Made by a program: the position numbers and the translations under genes. The notes beneath the pieces were generated by a model, which worked only from the letters and a program-made list of their open reading frames with translations, searched no databases and was not told the DNA's origin. This document shows positions 52,947 to 61,163 of a stretch of DNA of 64,000 bases, one piece after another. The stretch's first letter is position 1; each line of letters opens with the position of its first letter. Location: assembly GCF_008692035.1 (NCBI RefSeq), contig NZ_VTFG01000002.1, positions 1,240,001 to 1,304,000 on the forward strand, read 5' to 3'. Source of the stretch: Pseudomonas marginalis (GTDB taxonomy: Bacteria; Pseudomonadota; Gammaproteobacteria; Pseudomonadales; Pseudomonadaceae).

Positions 52947-53398
52947 AGGATCAAATCACGCAGTTCATCAGGCATGGCGCCCGGTTGTTGAATAGCAGCC
53001 AGGTCAGCTGCAGAAACAGCATCCCAGGCATCTTCGTCCCACAATTGGAACTTGTTCAGTTGGCCGACCAGCATTGCGCGCTTATCCAGCTTGGCGTACT
53101 CGCGCAAACGCGGGGGCACCAGGAAACGACCACTGCCATCGAGTTCGAGGTCGACGGCATTACCAATCAGCAAACGCTGCAGACGGCGGTTTTCTTCACG
53201 CAATGAAGGCAAGGCACGCAACTTGGTCTCAATCAACTCCCACTCATCGAGGGGGTAAACACATAAACAAGGGTCAACGGCATCGATTGTGATGATCAAC
53301 TGTCCGGAACTTCGCGAAATCAGCTCGTCACGATACCGGCTCGGCATGGCGAGACGGCCTTTTGCATCGAGACTGATAGCGTTAGCTCCGCGAAACAC
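52943..53398 (-). CDS. mraZ: MraZ, transcriptional regulator of the division cluster
   Basis: MraZ is a ring-forming DNA-binding protein with two SpoVT/AbrB-type domains. The 151-residue product shows both: FRGANAISLDAKGRLAMPSRY at the start and VDLELDGSGRFLVPPRLREY in the middle, each with the conserved D-x-K/S-G-R core. It represses its own operon in E. coli by binding repeated TGGG-type boxes, and just such boxes lie upstream here. It is the first gene of the operon, with a 41-base leader to the boxes. Confidence 0.97.
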   Translation of the reverse strand: MFRGANAISLDAKGRLAMPSRYRDELISRSSGQLIITIDAVDPCLCVYPLDEWELIETKLRALPSLREENRRLQRLLIGNAVDLELDGSGRFLVPPRLREYAKLDKRAMLVGQLNKFQLWDEDAWDAVSAADLAAIQQPGAMPDELRDLIL

Positions 53399-53439
53399 AG
53401 ATGCGTTTCTCCAAATTTTAGCGTTTTACGTTCAAAAAA

Positions 53440-53466
53440 CCCACTTTGTGCCACTTTCCGCCACTT
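53440..53466 (-). promoter_or_regulatory. MraZ operator: three 10-bp-spaced boxes
   Basis: Read on the minus strand, GTGGCGGAAA, GTGGCACAAA and GTGGG follow one another with exact 10-base spacing (plus-strand CCAC at 53441, 53451 and 53461). This matches known MraZ operators of repeated GTGG(G/C) boxes. They sit just downstream of the predicted transcription start, where binding would block initiation. Confidence 0.88.
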
Positions 53467-53472
53467 GCGCAC

Positions 53473-53502
53473 ACTATAGGAATGCGCCCACCACACCGTC
53501 AA
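53473..53502 (-). promoter_or_regulatory. mra (dcw) operon promoter
   Basis: On the minus strand TTGACG (53502-53497) and TATAGT (53478-53473) are separated by 18 bases, a good sigma-70 promoter. The start point near 53466 falls at the first MraZ box. This would drive the 16-gene run down to lpxC. Confidence 0.85.
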
Positions 53503-53756
53503 GGCGCGGATTCAAGGAAAAGCCTTACAGATCGGAGATTTAGGAGCGTAAAAGGAGGAGAAACCAGAGTTCGGCGGTGTTTTTGGCTCGACAAGCACAG
53601 ATAGCTCAAAGAGCTACAGATCAAAGTTAAAGTGATTTATTAAGAGTAAGATTTTTTTGGTATTACGAAGATGCATCTGCCAATGATTTGGCAGGGAGGG
53701 ATTCTTGCGCTACTACCGGTTTTCTGCCCGAGATTCGGACAGAAGGAAAAAGGTGG
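53503..53756. other. Non-coding gap between the mra promoter and rnpB
   Basis: Together with the mra promoter and leader this makes a gene-free stretch of about 358 bases from mraZ to rnpB. No coding frame is convincing. It is AT-richer than the surroundings. On the minus strand it holds a hairpin just after rnpB (TTCTGTCCGA and TCGGGCAGAA, plus-strand 53722-53744) with one G-U pair and only a weak T run, which may help terminate or process rnpB. I see nothing else. Confidence 0.6.
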
Positions 53757-54106
53757 AGAGTCGATCTGTAAGCCGGGTTCTGTCTTGAACAGTCATTCGT
53801 CTACGATGGCCATCACTGGACATCTTTAGCAACCTACCCGGTCCCAGCGCGGGCCACGCCTTGGGACCCTATTTGGTCTTGCTCCAAGTGGGGTTTACCT
53901 AGCCACGAACTGTTGCCAGTCGTGCGGTGCGCTCTTACCGCACCTTTTCACCCTTACCGGCACCGAAGTGCTTAGGCGGTTATTTTCTGTGGCACTTTCC
54001 GTAGGCTCACGCCTCCCAGGCATTACCTGGCACTTCGCCCTATGGAGCCCGGACTTTCCTCCCCCCCCTAATTTTCATAGAGGGCAGCGACTGTCCAATC
54101 GACTCT
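53757..54106 (-). ncRNA. rnpB: RNase P RNA (rnpB), type A
   Basis: The catalytic RNA of RNase P, which trims tRNA 5' ends. On the minus strand it begins AGAGTCGATTGGACAG, has the conserved core GAGGAAAGTCCGGGCTCC near its 5' end, the GGTAATGCCTGGGAGGCG region and GGCACTTTCCGTAGGC-type complements, and closes with AGAACCCGGCTTACAGATCG at its 3' end. The about 350-base length and these universally conserved segments are decisive. The ends are estimated to within a few bases. It lies between mraZ and rsmI, as in other Pseudomonas. Confidence 0.97.
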
Positions 54107-54202
54107 CCGCCGCGCAGGTTAACGGCACGACGGCTTCAGGACAAGTATTAAAAGTGCAGCATTGCCATCACGTTCGGACGGAATACCGGTTTACCCCCGG
54201 AA

Positions 54203-55075
54203 CTATTCGGCTTTCTGTTTATCCAGCGCGACTTGATACAACACATTCTTGCGCACGCCGGTAATTTCCGCCGCCAACGCCGCAGCGCGCTTGAGGGGCA
54301 TCTCCTTGAGCAGCAGGTCGAGGATACGCATGGCCTCGCTGCCGACGGCCTCTTCATTTTCCGGCGCGGTCCAGCCCGCCACCAACACCACGCACTCGCC
54401 GCGCTGCTGATTACTGTCGCCCTCGACGAACGCGCGCAGCGCTTCCAGCGGCAGGCCCTTGAGGGTTTCGAAGGTTTTGGTCAGCTCACGGGCCAGCAGG
54501 GCCAGGCGCTCGCCGCCGAACACCAGTTCCATATCCTGCAGGCATTCAAGAATACGATGAGGCGCTTCGTAGAAGATCAGCGTGCGCGGCTCTTCTTTCA
54601 ATGCCTGTAGACGCGCACGACGCCCCACGGCCTTGGCCGGCAGGAAACCTTCGAAAATAAAACGGTCCGACGGCAGGCCTGCCGCCGACAATGCAGCGAT
54701 CAGCGCGCACGCGCCTGGAACAGGCACTACATTGATACCTGCGGCACGCGCCTGGCGGACCAGATGGTACCCAGGGTCGGAGATCAGCGGCGTACCCGCG
54801 TCCGAGATCAGCGCCACATCGTCGCCCGCCAACAACCGCACGATAAAGCGACTGCCTTCTTCGCGCTCGTTATGCTCGTGACAAGCCGCCAATGGCGTGC
54901 TGATACCAAAATGCTGCATCAAACGCTGGGAGTGTCGAGTGTCTTCCGCCGCAATCAATTTAACCTCGCGCAACACTTTCAGCGCCCGGGCACTGATGTC
55001 GTCCAGGTTGCCAATGGGCGTCGCCACGACAAAAAGCGAGCCTGCAGTGGAATTCAAAGGACCTGGAGCAGTCAA
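54203..55075 (-). CDS. rsmI: RsmI, 16S rRNA 2'-O-methyltransferase (C1402)
   Basis: RsmI methylates the 2'-OH of C1402 in 16S rRNA. The 290-residue product has the tetrapyrrole-methylase fold: LFVVATPIGNLDDISARALK at the start, AAEDTRHSQRLMQHFGI, LISDAGTPLISDPGYHLV and VPVPGACALIAALSAAGLP. No ATG exists near the N-terminus. TTG 55075 (MTAPGPLNSTAGS) is chosen, since GAGG lies eight bases upstream and a TACAAT -10 at 55112-55107 places transcription start near 55100; an upstream TTG at 55099 would leave no leader. It is divergent from lpoA. Confidence 0.95.
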   Translation of the reverse strand: MTAPGPLNSTAGSLFVVATPIGNLDDISARALKVLREVKLIAAEDTRHSQRLMQHFGISTPLAACHEHNEREEGSRFIVRLLAGDDVALISDAGTPLISDPGYHLVRQARAAGINVVPVPGACALIAALSAAGLPSDRFIFEGFLPAKAVGRRARLQALKEEPRTLIFYEAPHRILECLQDMELVFGGERLALLARELTKTFETLKGLPLEALRAFVEGDSNQQRGECVVLVAGWTAPENEEAVGSEAMRILDLLLKEMPLKRAAALAAEITGVRKNVLYQVALDKQKAE

Positions 55076-55106
55076 AGCGCACACCTCGATGGTTGGCAAA
55101 AGCCAT

Positions 55107-55112
55107 ATTGTA
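55107..55112 (-). promoter_or_regulatory. Putative rsmI -10 element
   Basis: TACAAT on the minus strand, with transcription expected near 55100. This gives a leader of about 25 bases to the TTG start at 55075 and is part of the reason for choosing that start. No strong -35 is seen. Confidence 0.5.
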
Positions 55113-55243
55113 GCGCGTAGGCGCCTTGAAAATATGCCATCACGGCCGATGGCTTTTCAGCCGTGCATGGCTGATCGCACCACTTGCACGACCTAAATCG
55201 ACGGTTTCACGCCAGTAACATCGCGCCTGGGCCAGTGCTTGGG

Positions 55244-55249
55244 TACAAT
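55244..55249 (+). promoter_or_regulatory. Putative lpoA -10 element
   Basis: TACAAT lies 35 bases before the lpoA ATG. The start point would be near 55256, leaving room for the AGGA ribosome site at about 55272. The -35 region is poorly matched. It would drive the lpoA-yraN-gmhA-BON run. Confidence 0.5.
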
Positions 55250-55284
55250 TCCACGCTAATTTGATCGGTATCAGGAACACTTAC

Positions 55285-57096
55285 ATGATCGCTTGCCTGC
55301 GGCTGCTCTCCGCCCTCTGCCTCGCTGCCTTACTGGCCGCTTGCGCCAGCTCGCCCTCGTCCAGCCTTGGCGACCTTCCACGGACCCCGGACGCCAGTAT
55401 CGAGCAACTGCTCGAACAGGCCACCACCGCCAAGACGCCAGAAAAGGCCGCGTTGCTGCGCCTGAGTGCGGCAGACATGGCCTACCGCCAGAACAACCCT
55501 GGCCGCTCGTCGCAGATTCTTGCGCAAGTGTCCCTGGATGTCCTCAAGCCAGCCGCGCAAGTCTTTGCCAGCACCCTGGCTGCCGAATTGGCCATGACGC
55601 GCAACCAGCCCAAGGCCGCGTTGACCGCCTTGAACCATCCGAGCCTGCAAAGCCTGAAGGAGCTGCCGACCGAACAGCAGATCCGCACCGGCACCGTGCA
55701 CGCCCGCGCTTATGAAGCCGATGGCCAGACCCTGGCCGCTGCCCGCGAGCGCGTTGCCATGGCGCCATTGCTCAGCGGCGATGCCGCCAAAAGCAATCAC
55801 GAAGCCATCTGGACCTTGATTGCCGCACTGCCTGCGGAACAACTGCAAGCCAGCGGCAACCCGACCCTGGACGGCTGGATCACCCTGGCCCAAGCCGTCA
55901 AGGGCGCCGGTACGCTTGAGCAACAGCAGGCCGCTATCGACACCTGGCGCGCACAAAACCCGGGCCACCCGGCCGCCGTGCAACTGCCAACCCCGCTGAC
56001 CAAGCTCAAGGAGCTGGCCAGCCAGCCCTTGAACAAGATCGCCCTGCTGCTGCCCCAGGAAGGCCCGCTGGCCTCCGTCGGCAAGGCCCTGCGCGAAGGT
56101 TTCATGGCGGCGCACTACCAGGCTGAACAAGCCGGGCAGAAGCCACCGGTCATCGAGTTCTATGACAGCTCGCGCCTGGCCTCCATCGACGACTTCTATG
56201 CCAAGGCCCAGGCTGCAGGCGTGCAATTGGTAGTTGGTCCGCTGGAGAAGCCATTGGTCAAGCAGCTCAGCACGCGCCCTCAGCTACCGATCACCACGCT
56301 GGCGTTGAACTACAGCGAGACCGATCAGGGCCCGGCGCAATTGTTCCAGTTCGGCCTGGCCGCTGAAGACGAAGCCCGCGAGGTGTCGCGCCGCGCCCGT
56401 GCCGATGGCCTGCACCGCGCCGCTGCCATGGTGCCCCGTGGCGAGTGGGGCGAGCGTGTCTACAAGGCCTTCCGCCAGGATTGGGAAGCCAACGGTGGCA
56501 CGGTTGTCGGTGTCGAGTATGTCGACCAGCCGGTCGCCCTCGCCCAGCAAATTGCCGACCTGTTCCAACTGCGTAAAAGCGAAGGTCGCGCCAAGAGCCT
56601 GCAAAGCACAGTGGGCACAGACGTAGCGGCACAGCCGTCACGTCGCCAGGACATCGAGTTCATCTTCCTGGCCGTTACCCCGCAACTGGCCCAGCAGATC
56701 AAGCCGACCCTGAACTTCCAGTACGCCGGTGATGTGCCGGTGTACGCCACGTCCCACGTATTCAGCGCCAGCGGTGACAAGAACCAGTACCTGGACATGA
56801 CCAACGTGATGTTCTGCGAAACCCCTTGGCTGCTCAACACCACCGACCCGCTGCGTAACCAGGTTGCCGCACAATGGCCGCAAGCCAATGGCAGCCTTGG
56901 CCGCCTGTATGCGATGGGCGTCGACGCCTACCGCCTGGCCCCGCGCCTGGGCCAGTTGAAGGCACTGCCGGATACACGCATTGACGGCCTCTCGGGCAAC
57001 CTGGGCATCAGCACCAACCAGCGCGTCGATCGCCAGATGCCATGGGCGAAGTTCGTCGGCGGCGAGATCCAGCGCCTGCCGGACACCCCGCGCTGA
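55285..57096 (+). CDS. lpoA: LpoA-type penicillin-binding protein activator
   Basis: LpoA is an outer-membrane lipoprotein that reaches through the periplasm to activate PBP1a. The 603-residue product has a lipobox (LAALLAACASS; Cys about residue 17), an N-terminal TPR-like helical domain (about residues 35-250) and a C-terminal periplasmic-binding fold (KIALLLPQEGPLASVGKALR onward). ATG 55285 is used with AGGA about nine bases upstream. Its stop and the yraN start share TGATG. The Pseudomonas neighbour order (rsmI divergent, yraN and gmhA downstream) supports the call. Confidence 0.94.
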   Translation: MIACLRLLSALCLAALLAACASSPSSSLGDLPRTPDASIEQLLEQATTAKTPEKAALLRLSAADMAYRQNNPGRSSQILAQVSLDVLKPAAQVFASTLAAELAMTRNQPKAALTALNHPSLQSLKELPTEQQIRTGTVHARAYEADGQTLAAARERVAMAPLLSGDAAKSNHEAIWTLIAALPAEQLQASGNPTLDGWITLAQAVKGAGTLEQQQAAIDTWRAQNPGHPAAVQLPTPLTKLKELASQPLNKIALLLPQEGPLASVGKALREGFMAAHYQAEQAGQKPPVIEFYDSSRLASIDDFYAKAQAAGVQLVVGPLEKPLVKQLSTRPQLPITTLALNYSETDQGPAQLFQFGLAAEDEAREVSRRARADGLHRAAAMVPRGEWGERVYKAFRQDWEANGGTVVGVEYVDQPVALAQQIADLFQLRKSEGRAKSLQSTVGTDVAAQPSRRQDIEFIFLAVTPQLAQQIKPTLNFQYAGDVPVYATSHVFSASGDKNQYLDMTNVMFCETPWLLNTTDPLRNQVAAQWPQANGSLGRLYAMGVDAYRLAPRLGQLKALPDTRIDGLSGNLGISTNQRVDRQMPWAKFVGGEIQRLPDTPR

Positions 57097-57467
57097 TGCC
57101 GGAGCGGTCTACTGCACAAAGCGGCAAGGATGCCGAACTTCAAGCATTGAAACACTTGCAACAACAGGGTCTGCGCCTGCTGGCGCAGAACTGGTTGTGT
57201 AAACGCGGCGAGCTTGATCTGGTCATGCTTGACGGCGATACAGTAGTATTCGTCGAAGTCCGCTACAGAAAACACGCACAATGGGGTGGCGCGCTCGCCA
57301 GTATCGACGGGCGCAAGCGTCAGAAGCTGATACTCGCTGCGCAGTTTTTCCTGCAACAAGAGCATCGCTGGGCCGACGCCCCCTGCCGTTTCGATGTGGT
57401 TGCCATGGAAAGCACCCCGTCTGGTCAGGTTGATCTGAACTGGCTGCAAAATGCCTTCGACAGCTGA
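57096..57467 (+). CDS. yraN: YraN family (UPF0102) predicted endonuclease-like protein
   Basis: A 123-residue member of the UPF0102 family, which has a restriction-endonuclease-like fold resembling Holliday-junction resolvases. The diagnostic stretch is GKDAELQALKHLQQQGLRLL then KRGELDLVMLDGDTVVFVEV, giving the E-x(n)-D-x(n)-E-V-R core of the PD-(D/E)XK type. Biochemical function is not established. The start ATG overlaps the lpoA stop by one base. gmhA follows 92 bases downstream. Confidence 0.93.
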   Translation: MPERSTAQSGKDAELQALKHLQQQGLRLLAQNWLCKRGELDLVMLDGDTVVFVEVRYRKHAQWGGALASIDGRKRQKLILAAQFFLQQEHRWADAPCRFDVVAMESTPSGQVDLNWLQNAFDS

Positions 57468-57559
57468 TTCACCGGACATCTTCACCACACACTTTTGCTC
57501 TTTGCTTTGCGGGCTGCACATTCCTGTGCCAAACAGCCGCGCTACTTAAGGTCACACAG

Positions 57560-58153
57560 ATGGACATGCAATCCAGAATTCGCCAGCTTTTCCAGGCCAG
57601 CATCGACACCAAGCAACAGGCGATGGACGTACTTGCACCGCACATCGAGCAAGCCAGTCAGGTCATGGTCAATGCCTTGCTCAACGAAGGCAAAATGCTT
57701 TCGTGCGGCAACGGCGGTTCGGCCGGCGATGCCCAGCATTTTTCGTCCGAACTGCTCAACCGCTTCGAACGTGAGCGCCCGAGCCTGCCGGCCATCGCCT
57801 TGACCACCGATTCGTCGACGATCACCTCGATCGCCAACGACTACAGCTACAACGAAATCTTCTCCAAGCAGATCCGCGCCCTGGGCCAACCAGGCGATGT
57901 GCTGCTGGCGATCTCCACCAGCGGCAACTCGGCGAATATTATTCAAGCGATCCAGGCCGCACATGATCGCGAAATGATTGTCGTAGCATTGACCGGACGC
58001 GACGGCGGCGGCATGGCCTCGCTGCTGCTGCCCGAAGATGTGGAGATTCGCGTCCCGGCCAATGTCACCGCACGTATTCAGGAAGTCCACCTGCTGGCGA
58101 TCCATTGCCTGTGCGATCTGATCGACAGCCAACTGTTTGGGAGTGAAGAATGA
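57560..58153 (+). CDS. gmhA: SIS-domain phosphoheptose isomerase (GmhA/DiaA)
   Basis: A 197-residue SIS-domain protein matching GmhA, which isomerises sedoheptulose-7-phosphate for the heptose of the LPS core; the same fold gives DiaA, a DnaA-binding initiator factor. Visible motifs are SCGNGGSAGDAQHFSSELL (phosphosugar loop), AIALTTDSSTITSIANDYSY and ISTSGNSANIIQAI. Pseudomonas annotations use gmhA for this locus; a DnaA-related role cannot be excluded. The stop overlaps the BON gene (ATGA). Confidence 0.9.
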   Translation: MDMQSRIRQLFQASIDTKQQAMDVLAPHIEQASQVMVNALLNEGKMLSCGNGGSAGDAQHFSSELLNRFERERPSLPAIALTTDSSTITSIANDYSYNEIFSKQIRALGQPGDVLLAISTSGNSANIIQAIQAAHDREMIVVALTGRDGGGMASLLLPEDVEIRVPANVTARIQEVHLLAIHCLCDLIDSQLFGSEE

Positions 58154-58731
58154 CCGTTAACCGCCTCGGCCTTTTGGCCATTACGTTGTGCCTCGGCATC
58201 AGCGGCTGCAGCACGGCAATCACTGCGACACGTGACACCCCTATTCAGGATGACAAGGGCACCCGCACCTTCGGCAGCAAGATTGATGACTCGCTGATCG
58301 AAACCAAGGTCGAAGTCAACATTGCCAAAGCCGCCACGGACCTGGGCAACGGTGCTTCACGCATCGTCGTGACCAGCTTCAACGGCGTGGTACTGCTCGC
58401 AGGCCAAACGCCACGCGCCGACCTCAAGGCCCAGGCCGAACAGGCGGCCTCGGCCGTACAGCGGGTCAAGAAGGTCCACAACGAATTGCAGGTCATGGAC
58501 CCGATCACCCTGCTGGCCATCAGCAACGATGCCCTGCTGACGACCAAGATCAAGGCGCAGATGCTGACCGACAACGCGATTCCCGGCTCGCGGATCAAAG
58601 TGGTCACCGATAACGGCATCGTCTACCTGATGGGCCTGCTGACCCAGGCGGAAGCCACGCGCGCAGCCAACCTGGTGCAGGGCGTATCCGGCGTGCAGAA
58701 GATCGTCAAGGTGTTCGAGTACATCGATTGA
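58150..58731 (+). CDS. BON-domain lipoprotein (DolP/YraP-like)
   Basis: A 193-residue outer-membrane lipoprotein with a lipobox (LCLGISGCSTA) and two BON domains (about residues 45-115, LIETKVEVNIAKA; and 120-190, LLTTKIKAQMLTDNAIPGS). The E. coli equivalent, DolP (YraP), supports outer-membrane integrity and is encoded next to diaA, as here. BON domains bind phospholipids. It is the last gene of the run and ends just before a perfect bidirectional terminator. Confidence 0.93.
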   Translation: MTVNRLGLLAITLCLGISGCSTAITATRDTPIQDDKGTRTFGSKIDDSLIETKVEVNIAKAATDLGNGASRIVVTSFNGVVLLAGQTPRADLKAQAEQAASAVQRVKKVHNELQVMDPITLLAISNDALLTTKIKAQMLTDNAIPGSRIKVVTDNGIVYLMGLLTQAEATRAANLVQGVSGVQKIVKVFEYID

Positions 58732-58744
58732 TGTAAGCGGCCAT

Positions 58745-58783
58745 AAAAAGGGCGCCATGCATTCACTGCATGGCGCCCTTTTT
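58745..58783. terminator. Perfect bidirectional terminator
   Basis: AAAAAGGGCGCCATGCA at 58745-58761 and its exact complement at 58767-58783 enclose a five-base loop (TTCAC) and give a T run on both strands. It lies between the converging BON-lipoprotein and OmpA-family genes and serves both. Confidence 0.95.
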
Positions 58784-58795
58784 AGTGACCAGCGA

Positions 58796-59569
58796 TTATT
58801 GGTATTGCTGGTACGGGTTGCCCTGGAACTGGTTGTTCTGCTGCGGCGCTTGCTGCTGCGCGCCAGGCTGGCCGTACTGCTGGCCGGGGATCGGGCCGAG
58901 GTTCACTTCTACGCGACGGTTCTGCGCACGACCGTTCACGTCGGCGTTGCTGGCTATCGGGTTATCCGGGCCGGCACCGCGTGCACTGAGGTTGGCACCA
59001 TTGACGCCTTGGGACGTCAGGTAGTTGGCCACGCTCTGGGCACGGCGCTGGGACAGGTCCATGTTCAGTTGGCGGCTGCCGGTGCTGTCGGTGTAACCGA
59101 CGATCTGGATGGTGTTCTGGTTGAACTGCTTGAGGGAGTTGGCCAGGTTGTTCAGCGGCTGGTAGAAGCTGCTGGAGATCGCGTCCGAGTTGGTGGCGAA
59201 GGTGATGTTACCCGGCATGATCAGCTTGATCTGGTCGCCCTGGCGCTGAACTTCAACCCCGGTATTGGCCATGCTCTCACGCAGTTTCTTTTCCTGCTGG
59301 TCAGCGTAGTAGCCGTAACCCGCGGCGCCAGCACCTGCAACCACGGCACCGATCAGCGCGCCCTTGCCACGGTTGTTATGGTCGATGGCAGCACCCGCCA
59401 ATGCACCGGCCAGGGCACCCAGGCCACCGTACTTGGCGGTCTTGCTCATACCGCTGGATTCATTATTCGCCTGTCCCTGGCTGCCACCGCCATAAGGATT
59501 AGGTGAAGCGCAGCCGGACAACAGGGCTACGGCGGTAGCGACAACAAGCAGACGACGCGGAGTGAACAT
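58796..59569 (-). CDS. OmpA-family lipoprotein with glycine zipper
   Basis: A 257-residue outer-membrane lipoprotein. It has a lipobox (VALLSGCASP), a glycine-zipper segment (GGLGALAGALAGAAID), a charged linker and a C-terminal OmpA-like peptidoglycan-binding domain (IQIVGYTDSTGSRQLNMDLS, RRAQSVANYLTSQGV, GRAQNRRVEV). The tail is Gln/Asn/Pro-rich. ATG 59569 has GGAG nearby. Such proteins (YiaD type) anchor the outer membrane to the wall. Its promoter lies in the 214-base gap upstream, which includes an inverted repeat GCCCCGA/TCGGGGC. Confidence 0.93.
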   Translation of the reverse strand: MFTPRRLLVVATAVALLSGCASPNPYGGGSQGQANNESSGMSKTAKYGGLGALAGALAGAAIDHNNRGKGALIGAVVAGAGAAGYGYYADQQEKKLRESMANTGVEVQRQGDQIKLIMPGNITFATNSDAISSSFYQPLNNLANSLKQFNQNTIQIVGYTDSTGSRQLNMDLSQRRAQSVANYLTSQGVNGANLSARGAGPDNPIASNADVNGRAQNRRVEVNLGPIPGQQYGQPGAQQQAPQQNNQFQGNPYQQYQ

Positions 59570-59783
59570 GAAGGGAGCTCCTACTTTTGCATTCTGTGGT
59601 GCAAAGGACATTGGCAATGGACCCGTGCCGAGTTTGGAACGCGACAAACGGTAAAAATTCCGTGGGCGCGCCCCGAGCTGTAACAAAACATTCGGGGCTT
59701 GCGTTGCTACAGAAACCGTAGCAGACACATGCTGAACGCGGCCTGAGTTTTTGCTACAGCGGATTGCCGTTCGAACCATTGCT

Positions 59784-60428
59784 TCACGCCCGCACAAATG
59801 GGTTCTCACGCATCTCGTCACCCAGGCGCGTGTCCGGGCCATGGCCGGTCACCACCGTAGCGCCCTCGTCCAGCGTGTAGAGCCTTTGCTTGATCGAACG
59901 CACGATCGTCGCCTGGTCCCCACCCCACAAATCCGTACGCCCAACACCGCGCCGAAACAGCGTGTCCCCGGCAATCAGCAGCTTGGCATCGGCAAACCAG
60001 AAGCTCATCGAGCCGGGCGTGTGCCCCGGTGTATGCAGCGCCACACCGCACCCGCAGGCCAACTCCTCATCATCGGCCAGCCAGCGATCCGGCGACGGCA
60101 CCGGCGTGTAGGGCACACCAAACATCTGGCACTGCATCTCCAGGTTGTCCCAGAGAAACTGGTCTTCCTTGTGCAGGTGCAGGGTTGCACCGGTCTTTTC
60201 CTTCAATTGCCCCGAGGCCAGGAAGTGATCGAGATGGGCATGGGTGTGGATGATGCTCACCACTTTCAGGCCCAGGGCATCGAGGCGCGCCAGGATCAGT
60301 TCATGATTGCCACCCGGGTCGACCACGATGGCCTTCTTGGTAATGGGGTCGCCAATGATCGTGCAGTTGCACTGCAACGGGCCGACCGGGAAGGTTTCGC
60401 GGATCAGCGCGGCTTTTTCAATATTCAT
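59784..60428 (-). CDS. MBL-fold metallo-hydrolase (glyoxalase II-like)
   Basis: A 214-residue metallo-beta-lactamase-fold hydrolase. The metal-binding motif THAHLDH is present near residue 60, further ligands lie in HTPGHTPGSM and GDTLFRRGVGR, and the late VVTGHGPDTRLGDE carries another His. It resembles YcbL/GloB-type enzymes, which hydrolyse thioesters such as S-lactoylglutathione. ATG 60428 (MNIEKAALIRETFP) has GGAG upstream. It stands alone, divergent from the pqi genes, with 144 bases between them. Confidence 0.92.
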   Translation of the reverse strand: MNIEKAALIRETFPVGPLQCNCTIIGDPITKKAIVVDPGGNHELILARLDALGLKVVSIIHTHAHLDHFLASGQLKEKTGATLHLHKEDQFLWDNLEMQCQMFGVPYTPVPSPDRWLADDEELACGCGVALHTPGHTPGSMSFWFADAKLLIAGDTLFRRGVGRTDLWGGDQATIVRSIKQRLYTLDEGATVVTGHGPDTRLGDEMRENPFVRA

Positions 60429-60572
60429 CGATGCTCCTGCGGGCGCTATGGCATATTCAGCACAGTATGGTTGACGCGCTGCCAGACCTGAAGAGCAGCG
60501 ACTGCTAAGCTTGCCCACGCCATCGAAAAACAACCCAGGCCCCCGCCACCGTGCCGCGTTGGAGCGATCCCC

Positions 60573-61163
60573 ATGGCGAATCAACTGATCATCTGCGAGC
60601 ACTGCGACTGTGTGTACGAAAAAGTCACGCTCGCCAAACATCAAAAAGCCCACTGCATACGTTGCGCAGGCGTGCTCCAGCGCTACAACGGCCTGACCGT
60701 GCAACAGCGTCTCGCCCTGACGCTGACGGCTGCGATGCTGTGGACGTTCGCCAATTTCTATCCCGTGATGAGTATCAGCCTGCAAGGCCTGAAAAGCAGC
60801 GCCACGCTATGGGATTCGGTGGTAGCGCTGAGCCTGGGGCCGATCACGTTTATCGCCTTGGTGGCGGCCATTTCCATCATCATCGCGCCGGTGTTCCAGT
60901 TGCTGCTGCTGATGTGGGTCTTGAGTTTCGCCCTCGCGGGCAAGCGCTCACCGGCGTTCCGATTGTGCATGCGTTGGCTGGAGGCACTCAGGCCCTGGAG
61001 CATGCTGGAGGTGTGCCTGCTCGGGGCAATGGTGGCGGTGTTCAAGCTGGCCGGCATGCTTGATGTGATCCCCGGCACCGGCCTGTTTGCCCTGGCCGTG
61101 CTCAGCCTGTTGCTGATCCGCATTGCCGGGCGTGATGTGCGCGACCTGTGGGACAGCGTATGA
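60573..61163 (+). CDS. PqiA-type membrane protein, first half
   Basis: A 196-residue integral membrane protein of the PqiA family. It has an N-terminal zinc-ribbon-like pair of motifs (CEHCDC and CIRCAG) and four membrane helices, including TLTAAMLWTFANFYPVMSIS and IAPVFQLLLLMWVLSFALAG. E. coli PqiA holds two such modules in one chain; here they are split into two genes, and this is the first. GGAG precedes the ATG. The stop overlaps the next start (ATGA). The Pqi system moves lipids between the membranes. Confidence 0.92.
   Translation: MANQLIICEHCDCVYEKVTLAKHQKAHCIRCAGVLQRYNGLTVQQRLALTLTAAMLWTFANFYPVMSISLQGLKSSATLWDSVVALSLGPITFIALVAAISIIIAPVFQLLLLMWVLSFALAGKRSPAFRLCMRWLEALRPWSMLEVCLLGAMVAVFKLAGMLDVIPGTGLFALAVLSLLLIRIAGRDVRDLWDSV

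Noticed and set aside
53503..53700. A short gene between the mra promoter and rnpB
   Set aside because: Only short frames without ribosome sites are present, and base composition is non-coding.
54060..54068. Run of nine Cs as a phase-variable tract
   Set aside because: It lies inside rnpB in a known C/G-rich loop region, where no reading frame would be switched.
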